From assembly GCA_030066045.1 (NCBI GenBank), contig JASJCJ010000011.1:1-51874 (forward strand): a stretch of DNA of 51,874 nt, written 5' to 3'. The first letter of the stretch is position 1. Each line of letters begins with the position of its first letter. Both the position numbers and the translations under genes were made by a program. Shown piece after piece: positions 34,202-42,659 of the stretch. Under the pieces are notes generated by a model. The model did not search any database. It saw only the letters and a list, made by a program, of their open reading frames with translations, and was not told the origin of the DNA. This DNA is from Calothrix sp. MO_167.B12 (GTDB lineage: Bacteria > Cyanobacteriota > Cyanobacteriia > Cyanobacteriales > Nostocaceae).

Positions 34202-35143
34202 TCAGTGTGAATTTTTTAAACGTCGATACCAGTCGGAAATTGCCCGACCTATAGCTTTTGGCTCATCTTCTTGAAGATAGTGTAAAGCTGTTCCCACATA
34301 GGCTGTTTCATAATTCTTAAGTTTTTTTGTTAAAGCTTCAACTAACGATGGTGGATTAACAATTCCTGGTGAACCATACACATGCAGTTTAGGTAAATCT
34401 GTTTGCGTCAGCCATTTATCGTAGTTATCCATTACTTTCAGCATATCTTTGGGTTCTCCATCGATAGGAAGCAGGTTTGACCAAGTGAATATCGAATTGC
34501 GGGATTCAAGTTCTGTAAAAGGTGCTCGATATACCTCCATTTCTGACTCTGTTAAGGAGCGAACTACTCCCTCTGGTAACAAAGTTTCAATAAACTGGTT
34601 TTCTTCAATCACAACCTTGGGACCTTGAATTGGATCTCGAAAACATTCAAAAATAGGTGTAATATTCTCTATAACCTCAGACCTAGGAAATTCAGAGGAA
34701 CGCGGTATCGTAACTTCCATCAGAACTATCCCACAAATATTATCCTCATGGCGAATAGCGTACTCAGATCCAAGAACTGCTCCCCATTCGTGAGTTACTA
34801 AGGTTATATTTTGGAGACCAAGGGCATCTATAAAACCTTCTATATAGCGAGCATAATCGACAAAAGTGTAGCTAGGGTCGGGCTTATCTGATAAGCCAAA
34901 GCCAATATTATCCACAGCAATTACCCGACCCTGCTGTTGTAGGTAAGGCATAACATTACGCCATAAGTAAGAAGATGTCGGATTACCATGTAAAAACAGG
35001 ATTGGATCGCCCTCACCTGACTCAATATAGTGCATACGTAAACCCTGTACGTCTATAAATTTAGATTGATAAGGGAAATCGGCTGAAATATTGACTGCTT
35101 GAGGCTTTGGAAGTAATGTAGTTAATAAATTTGATATCGTCAT
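34202..35143 (-). CDS. Haloalkane dehalogenase-like alpha/beta hydrolase with Glu at the nucleophile position
   Basis: The 313-residue protein is a clear haloalkane dehalogenase family member: 'GDPILFLHGNPTSSYLWRNVMPYL' (oxyanion region and halide-binding Asn), 'DNIGFGLSDKPDPSYTFVDYARYIEGFIDALGLQNITLVTHEWGAVLGSEYA' (nucleophile elbow), 'GIVLMEV' (acid) and 'ALHYLQEDEP' (catalytic His). In dehalogenases the elbow reads HDWG with Asp as nucleophile; here codon GAA gives HEWG. The rest of the catalytic set is intact. It may thus be a catalytically altered enzyme. It lies 22 bases after the FAD oxidoreductase gene, in the same transcript. The substrate is unknown. Confidence 0.9.
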   Translation of the reverse strand: MTISNLLTTLLPKPQAVNISADFPYQSKFIDVQGLRMHYIESGEGDPILFLHGNPTSSYLWRNVMPYLQQQGRVIAVDNIGFGLSDKPDPSYTFVDYARYIEGFIDALGLQNITLVTHEWGAVLGSEYAIRHEDNICGIVLMEVTIPRSSEFPRSEVIENITPIFECFRDPIQGPKVVIEENQFIETLLPEGVVRSLTESEMEVYRAPFTELESRNSIFTWSNLLPIDGEPKDMLKVMDNYDKWLTQTDLPKLHVYGSPGIVNPPSLVEALTKKLKNYETAYVGTALHYLQEDEPKAIGRAISDWYRRLKNSH

Positions 35144-35165
35144 GATTCTAAATCCTAATGATGTT

Positions 35166-36278
35166 CTAGGTTAACTGATATCCTGCTGCCCATTGACTAA
35201 GTTCATCTTTGTTAAAGCGATCTGCGATCGCATCTGCTAAAGCTAAACCAAACAATGGGCCAAACTTGAAGCCATGACCAGAGAAGCCAGACATGATCCA
35301 TGAACTACCTATTGACTCAATAATGAAGCGCTTGTGAGGTGCAACGCTATAAAAACAGGTGCTTGCATCTTTTAGGGAGTATTCCTTAAAGTCCCTTAAT
35401 CGTCGCTGACACAGTTTATAGTTAGCAAGTGCCTCAGTTTCACTAGTTAAGCGCTCAGAGTCAGGTTCACCAGTCATTGTAAAATTATTGCTACCAAGCT
35501 TGATCGAAGTTCCCATAACAGAGGGAACTAAATAAAAGCCACTTGATGGATCGACATCTAGAACCATTGGTGTACTAGTCCATCTAGCTACAAGGGAAGT
35601 CGGTGGTTCGATATATACAATCACCTGGCGCGATGGTGTAATCCGCTGACCAAATTCTGGTAACAAACGTTTTACCCAAGGACCAGCTGCAACGATTAAA
35701 ATATCAGCATCTACAATTTTTTGATTTGCTAATACAATTCGACCACGTCCGGTATCAACTTCATAGACAGGGGAGTTAGTATGAAGTGTGACTCCTAGAT
35801 TAGTGAGATGTTGTGATAATTTTTTAATGATTTCCTTGGCTAACAAGACACCACCACTGTCCAAATAAAAGCCACTTTCATTACTATTGAATAAAAATAG
35901 TGGAAAATTGGCTTTAAGTCCATCGGTATCAAACCAATGCACTGATAAACCCAGTTGTTCAAGGGTTCTTGCTGATGAATATGCCCAGTCTTCATCAGTA
36001 TTTGCCCCTGCTAGCACTAAAGTTCCAGTTTGCATATATAGTTTTGTACCAATATCTTTCCATAGCTGCTCCCATGCCTGGTAAGCATCCCAGACCATCC
36101 GAGTATAGGCTAATGAATCTCCGTAAGGAAAGCGAATGAGGCGTTGTTGGTTTACCGAAGATCCTAAATGATTGGGTATTTCTCCTTGTTCATATACAGT
36201 AACTTGATGTCCATTGCGTTGAAGTGCCCAAGCGGCAGAAAGACCCATAATGCCTGCACCTACAACTGTGATTTTCAT
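35166..36278 (-). CDS. Sarcosine oxidase-like FAD-dependent amine oxidoreductase
   Basis: The 370-residue protein belongs to the DAO family near monomeric sarcosine oxidase and N-methyltryptophan oxidase. It opens with the FAD-binding 'ITVVGAGIMGLSAAWALQRNGHQVTVYEQ' dinucleotide fold. 'NQQRLIRFPYGDSLAY' aligns with the region near the flavin, and 'ASTCFYSVAPHKRFIIESIGSSWIMSGFSGHGFKFGPLFGLALAD' matches the segment with the Cys that covalently holds FAD in sarcosine oxidases, followed by the GHGFKF substrate region. It probably oxidises a secondary or primary amine (N-methyl amino acid, or imino acid formation). A palindrome at 36301-36325 lies just upstream of its start. Confidence 0.88.
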   Translation of the reverse strand: MKITVVGAGIMGLSAAWALQRNGHQVTVYEQGEIPNHLGSSVNQQRLIRFPYGDSLAYTRMVWDAYQAWEQLWKDIGTKLYMQTGTLVLAGANTDEDWAYSSARTLEQLGLSVHWFDTDGLKANFPLFLFNSNESGFYLDSGGVLLAKEIIKKLSQHLTNLGVTLHTNSPVYEVDTGRGRIVLANQKIVDADILIVAAGPWVKRLLPEFGQRITPSRQVIVYIEPPTSLVARWTSTPMVLDVDPSSGFYLVPSVMGTSIKLGSNNFTMTGEPDSERLTSETEALANYKLCQRRLRDFKEYSLKDASTCFYSVAPHKRFIIESIGSSWIMSGFSGHGFKFGPLFGLALADAIADRFNKDELSQWAAGYQLT

Positions 36279-36300
36279 CTCTTAATACCTCCATCGCTTT

Positions 36301-36325
36301 GAATATATGCATTGCATATATATTC
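36301..36325 (-). promoter_or_regulatory. Near-perfect palindrome upstream of the sarcosine-oxidase-like gene
   Basis: ATATATGCA (36303-36311) and TGCATATAT (36313-36321) are exact inverted arms around one base, within a longer GAATAT...ATATTC dyad. It ends 22 bases before the start codon, where a repressor dimer would block the promoter. The regulator is not identified. Confidence 0.5.
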
Positions 36326-36537
36326 TTAAATTGAAGGAATAGACTTCTGGTGGAAATTAATCTTAAACCGTTGCAATTCCTGAGCTAAAACTTAGTTTCC
36401 ACCAGATGTCTAATAGATGCTTGCGAAGATTTTGCACCTATAATATCATGTCCGTTTAAATAACCGTCATTGCGACCGTTCGCACCAAAGCGTTCTCGCA
36501 GAGTCATGATATAACTACAAATCACAAATCAGGCTTA
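36326..36537. other. Short intergenic region
   Basis: AT-rich, no gene or clear structure seen. The O-methyltransferase stop lies at 36538. Confidence 0.5.
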
Positions 36538-37596
36538 CTACTCAGGCTTACAGCCAGTAACGATGCCCCAGTACCCAGAAGTCGGTAATACTTCGATATC
36601 AACGAAACCTGCATCACTCAGCATCTTTGACAACTCAGCACCAGAATACTGCTGTCCCTCGGTACATATCAACATAATCATATTGTAAGCTGCGACTGCG
36701 GGCGCACCCAACTTTTGCTCGTTATCATAAAGCATTTCGTGGATGATGATTCGACCTCCAGGCTCTAAGCTATCGAAGCTTTTCTGAGTCAAGAAACGAC
36801 CTTTTTCTATAGGCCAATCATGGTAGATATCTGCATAAAAATGTACATCGGCTGATGGAAAGGGCTGATTCCACATATCACTAGATTCGGTAGTGATTCG
36901 GTTTTGCAAGTCGTATTGCACCAAAAATTCTTGTGCGATATCGCATACAACTGGCATATCTAAGATCGTAGCTTGTAAGTTTTTCCATTTCAAGGCTGCA
37001 CCAATGGAATGGGCACCTGAGCCACCGCCAATATCAAGCAAGCGTCTATGTTTCGACAAATCAATCATCTGCGGCCAAATTAATGCCGCTGCCATGCTAT
37101 GATTATGCATCCCCTTAGTAAAAGATTGGGCAAGGGTGAGTTGTTCTTCATGAGCTTGGAAGATTTTTTCACCTGAATAAACTTGGGAAGTATTGGTAAG
37201 TACTGCTTGTTTGATGCTATCAAAGGAATATATTTGGTTGTTGGCAATGGCAAGGTCTAAGAAGCCACCAATATATTTAGGGCTACTCTCAAGAAGATAG
37301 TCTTTGGCTAATTGGGTGAGAGCATAACCTCTATTGTTGATGTCTAATAGACCTAGTGACACATTCATCGACACAAGAGCTTCAGCTGCGCGGCGTTTAA
37401 TCTGTAAGCCTTCACAAATTTCTGCTAATGTTTGCGGTTGGTTAGCAAGCAAAGAGAAGAGTCCCAAGTCATGGGCGACAAGGAATGTTCTATAACCCAC
37501 ACAGCCAACGTTAATAATATCCCATAGTTTTTGTTCATCTGTTTTAGGCTGCTGAAGAAGTAGTTCTGGATTGATTGTAGAAGAGGATTTGGTCAT
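36538..37596 (-). CDS. Class I SAM-dependent O-methyltransferase (plant/CrtF-type)
   Basis: The 352-residue protein has an N-terminal dimerisation winged-helix domain ('KLWDIINVGCVGYRTFLVAHDLGLFSLLANQPQTLAEICEGLQIKRRAAEALVSMNVSLGLLDI') and a C-terminal Rossmann methyltransferase domain: SAM motif 'HRRLLDIGGGSGAHSIGAALKW', 'QATILDMPVVCDIA', 'DVHFYADIYHDWPIEKGRFLTQ' (the DWP and catalytic His of this class) and 'GGRIIIHEMLYDN'. It matches the AdoMet O-methyltransferase family that includes hydroxyneurosporene and caffeate-type enzymes. It would methylate a hydroxyl, plausibly of an aromatic product of this cluster. 'YWGIVTGCKPE' is the normal end. Confidence 0.9.
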   Translation of the reverse strand: MTKSSSTINPELLLQQPKTDEQKLWDIINVGCVGYRTFLVAHDLGLFSLLANQPQTLAEICEGLQIKRRAAEALVSMNVSLGLLDINNRGYALTQLAKDYLLESSPKYIGGFLDLAIANNQIYSFDSIKQAVLTNTSQVYSGEKIFQAHEEQLTLAQSFTKGMHNHSMAAALIWPQMIDLSKHRRLLDIGGGSGAHSIGAALKWKNLQATILDMPVVCDIAQEFLVQYDLQNRITTESSDMWNQPFPSADVHFYADIYHDWPIEKGRFLTQKSFDSLEPGGRIIIHEMLYDNEQKLGAPAVAAYNMIMLICTEGQQYSGAELSKMLSDAGFVDIEVLPTSGYWGIVTGCKPE

Positions 37597-37705
37597 TTTT
37601 GTATTTTAGATAAACTTCAATGATTTTTTGCCACAGTGGAGCTATATTGCTAAACTCCAATCACATTTAGATTTGCAAGTGATTTACTTCACATCTCTTA
37701 GGAGA

Positions 37706-38557
37706 TTAATTAGCCTCAACTCGGGATAAGGAAAGGGATAGGTTTTCAGCTAAGAGAAGTATATCTTGATTGCAGGGATGAAAATTAAATTTTAAATACT
37801 CGAAAAGAGGTTTCCAACCATAGGGGATTAATTTGTATTTTGTAAACAACAGTCTTTTGAGTTCTATCAATGATTTCCAACTAAAAAAGCCTCGTTCTTG
37901 TATCACTAATAGAAACATTCCCACAATATTAAAACCTAAAGCAAGCCCTGCCCCTAGTACTCCTCCAATTGCGCGCAGCCAGTAGCTGTTATCTGTTTCT
38001 TGTAGAAGAATAAACGCAAGAGAGCTATGCTCAATTTCTTCCACAGCATGCCATTCCCATAATGAGCGTACTCTAGGATCTGTCGATTCAAGCATATTTA
38101 CTTTGAGAATAATTCCTGCAAGTAGAGTTGTAAGATGCTCAAAACCTGCAATTGAGGCTAAACAAATTTTACTACCCAATCTTTTTTCCATGATCTCTAT
38201 CAGAATGAAATCCATGAATTTTAACCATGTCTCAAATTTATAACCCTGTTGTCGTAATATTTGGTTATATTGATGATGTGCTCGACCATGATTAGCTTCT
38301 TGACCGATAAAGCCAGCAATTTGTCTTTTTAATTCGGAGTCTTTGATATTACTCAGTTGGTCTTTCAGTACCCTAACCATAAATGATTCAAAACCAGGAA
38401 GAAATAAGCTAATTCCGTTGATGAAGTGAGTCGTAATTAAGCCGTCATAGTGCCAAATTCTAGGAATATCTGTAGAGAATTGGAAATCAATCTTTCTGGC
38501 TTGAATTTTTTGGGGATTGAAAGGCTTGAGTGTTAGTGTTTCAAAATTTGTTGTCAT
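37706..38557 (-). CDS. PF10118-type ferritin-like di-metal protein ('predicted metal-dependent hydrolase')
   Basis: The 283-residue protein matches the COG3687/PF10118 family: mostly helical with acidic/His sets 'GFIGQEANHGRAHHQYNQILRQQG' near residues 95-118 and 'EWHAVEEIEHSSLAFILLQE' near residues 170-190, the ExxH pairs expected to hold two metal ions. Membrane-like helices follow ('AIGGVLGAGLALGFNIVGMFLLVI'). The family's actual reaction is not settled. It is the most upstream gene of the minus-strand cluster, and its promoter and first 13 codons exist in inverted copy at 44470-44647, before the efflux pump genes. That makes it a reference point for co-regulation. 109 bases separate it from the O-methyltransferase. 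Confidence 0.85.
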   Translation of the reverse strand: MTTNFETLTLKPFNPQKIQARKIDFQFSTDIPRIWHYDGLITTHFINGISLFLPGFESFMVRVLKDQLSNIKDSELKRQIAGFIGQEANHGRAHHQYNQILRQQGYKFETWLKFMDFILIEIMEKRLGSKICLASIAGFEHLTTLLAGIILKVNMLESTDPRVRSLWEWHAVEEIEHSSLAFILLQETDNSYWLRAIGGVLGAGLALGFNIVGMFLLVIQERGFFSWKSLIELKRLLFTKYKLIPYGWKPLFEYLKFNFHPCNQDILLLAENLSLSLSRVEAN

Positions 38558-38707
38558 GGTGAAGTTCCTAAGGTTATGTAAGAAAGTATGAATCTGAAAG
38601 CAGCAAAGAATGGAATATTTTCAGTACATCATTCAGTCTGACCCTAAAAGCTCAATACAAGATATCACTGAATCGAAAAATTTTGTAGATTGATGAATTA
38701 GTCAGGA
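38524..38707. repeat. Inverted repeat arm A1: promoter and 5' end of the PF10118 gene
   Basis: Read on the minus strand, this matches 44470-44636 nearly base for base: 'ctaattcatcaa.ctacaaaatttttcgatt', 'gatatct.gta', 'tgaaaatattccattctttgctgctttca', 'acataaccttaggaac', and the first codons. The copy at 44.5 kb lacks about 20 bases after the 'gatatct.gta' block. The conserved stretch should hold the promoter and any operator. Confidence 0.88.
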
Positions 38708-38771
38708 TTATAGATACCTCCTTGGGACTGAATACACAATAAAGTTATATTTTTCTATTTGGCTTTTACTG

Positions 38772-39269
38772 CTAAATTAAGCATCTAATTTTTAATTGCT
38801 GCAACAGCTTTGCTAATGAATTTCCGTCTAATTCTTCTACGAGGCTTGTAGTCATGACTCTAATTGCATCTGCATATCCTAAATAGATTTCATACTTTTG
38901 TAGTTTATTCGCAGGAATTTTATCAAAGTCAACTCCTTTTCCCCAGCGATGAATAGTATTTGATTTGATTTGCAATATTCTGGCAAGTAAGTTAATACAT
39001 TTCTCTCGATAACCATGTTCTGATTCTATTGCTAAAATTTCTGACTCCGTGAAACGGGGTCTATTGTATTCATTGATGGCTGATAAACCAAACCAACGAC
39101 GACAAAATTCTCTGGGATGTACCCTCTGTCTGCTATCAAAACAAAATTTGTTAATTTTGACAGCTATGTTAGAGTATTGACTCCCATTCTTAGATAGCTC
39201 GATGACAGCCTGTTTTTTAGTTCTTGCTTGATACATCATAAATTCAGGTATATAGAACCCAATTGACAT
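38772..39269 (-). CDS. Unknown 165-residue protein, possible DNA-binding
   Basis: A soluble, basic protein; 'RFTESEILAIESEHGYREKCINLLARILQIKSNTIHRWGKGVDFDKIPANKLQKYEIYLGYADAI' contains a stretch resembling a helix-turn-helix ('LLARILQIKSNTIHRWGKG'), so it could be a regulator. No family recognised. It sits between the promoter of the PF10118 gene and a decayed transposase, and is absent from the inverted copy at 44.3-44.6 kb, so either it was deleted there or inserted here. As the nearest gene to the shared promoter, it is a candidate regulator. AT-rich codons. Confidence 0.6.
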   Translation of the reverse strand: MSIGFYIPEFMMYQARTKKQAVIELSKNGSQYSNIAVKINKFCFDSRQRVHPREFCRRWFGLSAINEYNRPRFTESEILAIESEHGYREKCINLLARILQIKSNTIHRWGKGVDFDKIPANKLQKYEIYLGYADAIRVMTTSLVEELDGNSLAKLLQQLKIRCLI

Positions 39270-39274
39270 CTAAT

Positions 39275-39698
39275 AAAATGCTGCAAGCCTTATAATCATT
39301 AACAGAATGAAACTGCATATTAACCTTGGCAATTGCATTAGCCAGATTTCTATCAAAGTTCTTGACGAGGATTTTGCATCTGTCCATCCAAGCATTGAAC
39401 CGCTCAATCATCTACCTAGCTGCAACCGGAACAAATGATTCAAGATGTCGAATCCATTGAGGATACTTTTTCGCATCTAGAACTTTCCTTGAAATAAGTC
39501 CTTTTAATCTTGCTTGATTGATTACTAAAATTACAATAATTTATTCTTCATAAGGATGTCCACGATCTTTTGTACGTATAGTTAGTTTCCATTAGTAATA
39601 ATTTCAGATGAATTCGATGAACTTTAAGCTCTGAAACTGCCGTCTAGAAAGATTTTTGGAAAATAACTATTCATTTAGGTTCTGGATTTATTAAGAAC
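39275..39698 (-). pseudogene. Decayed transposase, DDE type
   Basis: One minus-strand frame reads 'KDRGHPYEE*...VINQARLKG...KKYPQWIRHLESFVPVAAR*MIERFNAWMDRCKILVKNFDRNLANAIAKVNMQF' with in-frame stops (for example TAG in place of the Trp usual after 'VPVAAR'). 'ERFNAWMDRCKILVKNFDRNL' resembles the C-terminal end of IS5-type transposases. Its upstream 185 bases (39513-39698) are inverted at 44283-44466. No intact copy is in the window. Confidence 0.7.
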
Positions 39699-40362
39699 AG
39701 TTAACAGTGCAGGCGTTGGACGAGGATTTAAACCCCGTCCAACGCAATCGTCCCAAAAGGACGGGGCTTGGGACTCACTAGTGGGTCGAAGGAACGCACA
39801 GGCAACAACTTTTGTTCCCAACCAACCAACCCAACTGTTGCCCGTTGCCCGTTCCCTGTTCCCTCGACCGAAGGTCGGTCAATAAAAGCCCACACTGACC
39901 TGACGGTACAGTGTGGGTAATTTACTTGACACTCCTCAGCCTAAAGGCGTGAGGATTCTTGCTTCAACGGGAGATCCAAAATGCCCCAAAGACGAATCCA
40001 TACAGCAACATCCCAGATTACTTTACCCTCAGCAAGCATACACCGACTGCCCGACGGCATTGAAGAGAGATTTACGAAGCTCTTACTACGACTCCCACAT
40101 TTGTACAAGATTTAGGATTTATACTACCAGGGTTCCGGATCAGGAGCTGTCCGCTAGACCTACTTCGTCTTTTATGTGTGCGCTTTACCGCTAACCATAA
40201 TAATACCATGAAAAGCCGTGCTGGAAGCACGGGGCTTTAAACCCAAATTTTCGGTAAGTCCTATTTAATTGAAGAACCTTCTAAGTATAAGAAATCAATC
40301 TTATTAGTTCGCCATTAAAATTCGCTAACCAGCTTTTGTTTTCCATATCCCGCTTAACCAGC
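39699..40362. repeat. Palindromic repeats and probable IS200/IS605-type remnant, no gene
   Basis: 39725-39775 has 'ggacgaggatttaaaccccgtcc'/'gtcccaaaaggac' hairpins. About 39928-40243 is bounded by 'cactcctcagcctaaaggcgtgagg' (stem CCTCA...TGAGG) and 'aaaagccgtgctggaagcacggggctt' (hairpin), the subterminal hairpins typical of IS200/IS605 ends, with no tnpA or tnpB between. An open frame at 39913-40194 crosses this and shows no domain, so I do not call it. A non-autonomous palindrome-associated element is likely. Confidence 0.5.
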
Positions 40363-40716
40363 TCAATCACCCCACCAAATTGAAAAGATGACCATCATTT
40401 CACTACTGTCATTTATGACTTGATGAGTTTTATTAGGTTCAAAATAAACAAAGTCATTCTGCTTAATCTGCATTTCTTGTTGATCGTAAGCAAGTTTACC
40501 TTTCCCTTCAGATATAAACCACATTTCGTGTACTTCATGTTTCTCTGGAGGAGAAGAACAACCAGGATCGACTGTAAAACGTGAAGCCTGGAAAGAAGGA
40601 GATGGAGAAACTGAGGAAGCTAAATCGATTTCACATACATTTAAGCCTGGAGCAAGGCATTCAGCTGATAAAAAAGAAAGTCTAGGTAAGTTTATTGAAT
40701 CATTTTTTGCAATCAT
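40363..40716 (-). CDS. Small cupin-fold protein
   Basis: A 117-residue single-domain cupin. The metal-binding motif is recognisable: 'PPEKHEVHEMWFISEGKGKLAYDQQE' (HxxxE-like His and Glu) and 'DFVYFEPNKTHQVINDSSEMMVIFSIWWGD' (second His). It may be an isomerase, dioxygenase or small-molecule binding protein. It lies 81 bases downstream of the acyltransferase on the same strand and could share its transcript. The substrate is unknown. Confidence 0.78.
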   Translation of the reverse strand: MIAKNDSINLPRLSFLSAECLAPGLNVCEIDLASSVSPSPSFQASRFTVDPGCSSPPEKHEVHEMWFISEGKGKLAYDQQEMQIKQNDFVYFEPNKTHQVINDSSEMMVIFSIWWGD

Positions 40717-40796
40717 GGATTAAATTCCTCCATTTGTTTAAGGTTAAATATTTCACAGTCACTAATTCATCGCTGAATTATCTTTGTCATACAACA

Positions 40797-42107
40797 TTAC
40801 CCATTAAATTTCTTCTGTTTAGTGAATGGTTGTTCGACCAAGTAATAGGTTATGGCTGCTAATGTAATAGCTAGGATTAATGATTCTATTATTACTAAAA
40901 AACTAGATTCCAATGGCATTCTATTACTAAAGAATAAACTAATTTTTTGCATAATAGGAAAATGCCACAAATATATGCCATAAGAGAGAATACCAAATAT
41001 TTCTAGAATTCTGATGGGATTTTCCAATATAGCATTAAATGATAGCTTCTCATTTTTGATGGAAATATGATAATTGCTTGCCTCAAAAGTAAATATGAAG
41101 AATGCTGTTATCAGCGCTGTTAATGGCTGCATTAAGAAAATCGTTATTGGGGTGAGAACAAAGCCATTTGGTGAAGTAGGTACAAGCCATTTTTCCTGAT
41201 AATATGCATGATGGGCACAGAAAAGATACAATCCAATAAGCAAAATAATTGCTAAAATTCTTATTATTGGTAATTTGAAAGCCGATAAGTTAATGCTTGA
41301 ATTTTCGTAGTATTTCAATAATGGATTCACCAGAAAACCACATAAGAACAAATCTAGATTATTTATTAAAGGAACATACCAATATCTGACAATATTCATA
41401 TTCAATAACCCAATGTCTTCTGTCATTTGATTATGAAAGCCAATCCAAATCGCAGACTTTATTAATAAAGTTCCTGCAATAACAATCACTGCTGTTGTGG
41501 CAATACTCCAAATATTCTTCAGTCGAGACGAAAAAAAGCAATAGATAACTGGGATAACTATATAAAATTGTACTTCGGTTGACAAAGACCAAAAAGGAAT
41601 ATTAAATTGTAGTGCCTGTCCTCCAATATAAGGATTATATGTGAAAGTTAAAACTCTTAAAAGATAACCCCAATTCGATAGCTTGAGATAGTCTGTGTAT
41701 ACCAATATTATGAGAATTAAAGCGACAAAATAATACAATGGAAAAATACGTAGAATACGATTGCGCCAGAAGTTAATTGTTCCAGACACATTGGCAATGT
41801 ATCTTCCTGAGTAAAATGCCTTACCCATAAGATAGCCAGAGAGAACAAAAAAAACCCAAACTGCCACAGGACCATGACTAAACAGTATCCAAGTCAGGTC
41901 GTAACCTTTATAAATTATTGACTGCCTCAGGGTAGAAAGTTGTGCATCAGAAGAAAGTTGTGAGGCAAAAAGTTGTGGAAGAGTAATACCGTGATATACC
42001 ACGACCATTAAGCAAGCAAATCCGCGCAATGTGAGTAACGCATCTAATTTATTACTAGAGCCCTTGGTTATTGCCGCATCTACTTCCTTGGCTATTATTG
42101 TATTCAT
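40797..42107 (-). CDS. Acyltransferase 3 (OafA/YrhL type) membrane protein
   Basis: An integral membrane O-acyltransferase. The 436 residues carry about ten hydrophobic segments and family marks: 'LDALLTLRGFACLMVVVYHGITLPQ' at the N-terminus (R and H of the active site), 'VAVWVFFVLSGYLMGKAFYSGR' (the FFVLSGYL motif), 'RNRILRIFPLYYFVALILIILVYTDYL', 'IPFWSLSTEVQFYIVIPVIYCF' (WSLSxEVQFY) and 'LSYGIYLWHFPIMQ'. Relatives acylate sugars, lipids or antibiotics. It could decorate a cell-surface glycan or the product of the neighbouring cluster; the context does not decide. Confidence 0.92.
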   Translation of the reverse strand: MNTIIAKEVDAAITKGSSNKLDALLTLRGFACLMVVVYHGITLPQLFASQLSSDAQLSTLRQSIIYKGYDLTWILFSHGPVAVWVFFVLSGYLMGKAFYSGRYIANVSGTINFWRNRILRIFPLYYFVALILIILVYTDYLKLSNWGYLLRVLTFTYNPYIGGQALQFNIPFWSLSTEVQFYIVIPVIYCFFSSRLKNIWSIATTAVIVIAGTLLIKSAIWIGFHNQMTEDIGLLNMNIVRYWYVPLINNLDLFLCGFLVNPLLKYYENSSINLSAFKLPIIRILAIILLIGLYLFCAHHAYYQEKWLVPTSPNGFVLTPITIFLMQPLTALITAFFIFTFEASNYHISIKNEKLSFNAILENPIRILEIFGILSYGIYLWHFPIMQKISLFFSNRMPLESSFLVIIESLILAITLAAITYYLVEQPFTKQKKFNG

Positions 42108-42659
42108 AGTTATTGAGCTTCGATATTAATTGGAATGTATGTATCTCAGAAATAATAGACATCTCCAAAAAAGAATGTAAAGACGCGCCATAGCCCGTCT
42201 CTACAAGGGTTTTGGCTAATGCATATTTAATTTTCACGCCTATGTCTAATAGGTTAATTCAAAGATAACCTTAATAATTAGAGCCTACAGCTTTTGATGC
42301 TATTAATTCAATACTTCTCTGTATAAAATACAGTTTTAATTTTTCAGGACTAAAGATGCGTGTCACAAGGAAAGTTTGAATTTAAGTTTATAGTAGGCAC
42401 GAAGAGTGCCAAAAATAAGCGCTCCACTGCAAAATTTTGCCATACTCCGCAGGAGTTGTCTAACTCCTACGGAGACGCTACGCGAACGATCATCGCATCA
42501 TCTCATCTCATTCAATAGTAAGTTTTAAGTGACTATGCTGACAATGTGTGAATGCAACCCAAATTACAGTATCATTTCCTCATGATCATGTCCGAAAATG
42601 GCGAGACAGTTGGCGAAATACTCACTACAGTCAAATAATTGTGATATTCAATAATTGGA
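42108..42659. other. Gene-free 550 bp between acyltransferase and ada-alkA
   Basis: AT-rich flanks around a 'gccgcctccgc-like' repeat at 42448-42495 ('actcctacggagacgctacgcgaacgatcatcgc'), which is a fragment of the dispersed palindromic type. The divergent promoters of the two genes should be here. Nothing else recognised. Confidence 0.5.

Noticed and set aside
39913-40194. Open frame of 93 codons
   Set aside because: It crosses the hairpin ends of an IS200/IS605-type remnant and shows no domain or codon bias.
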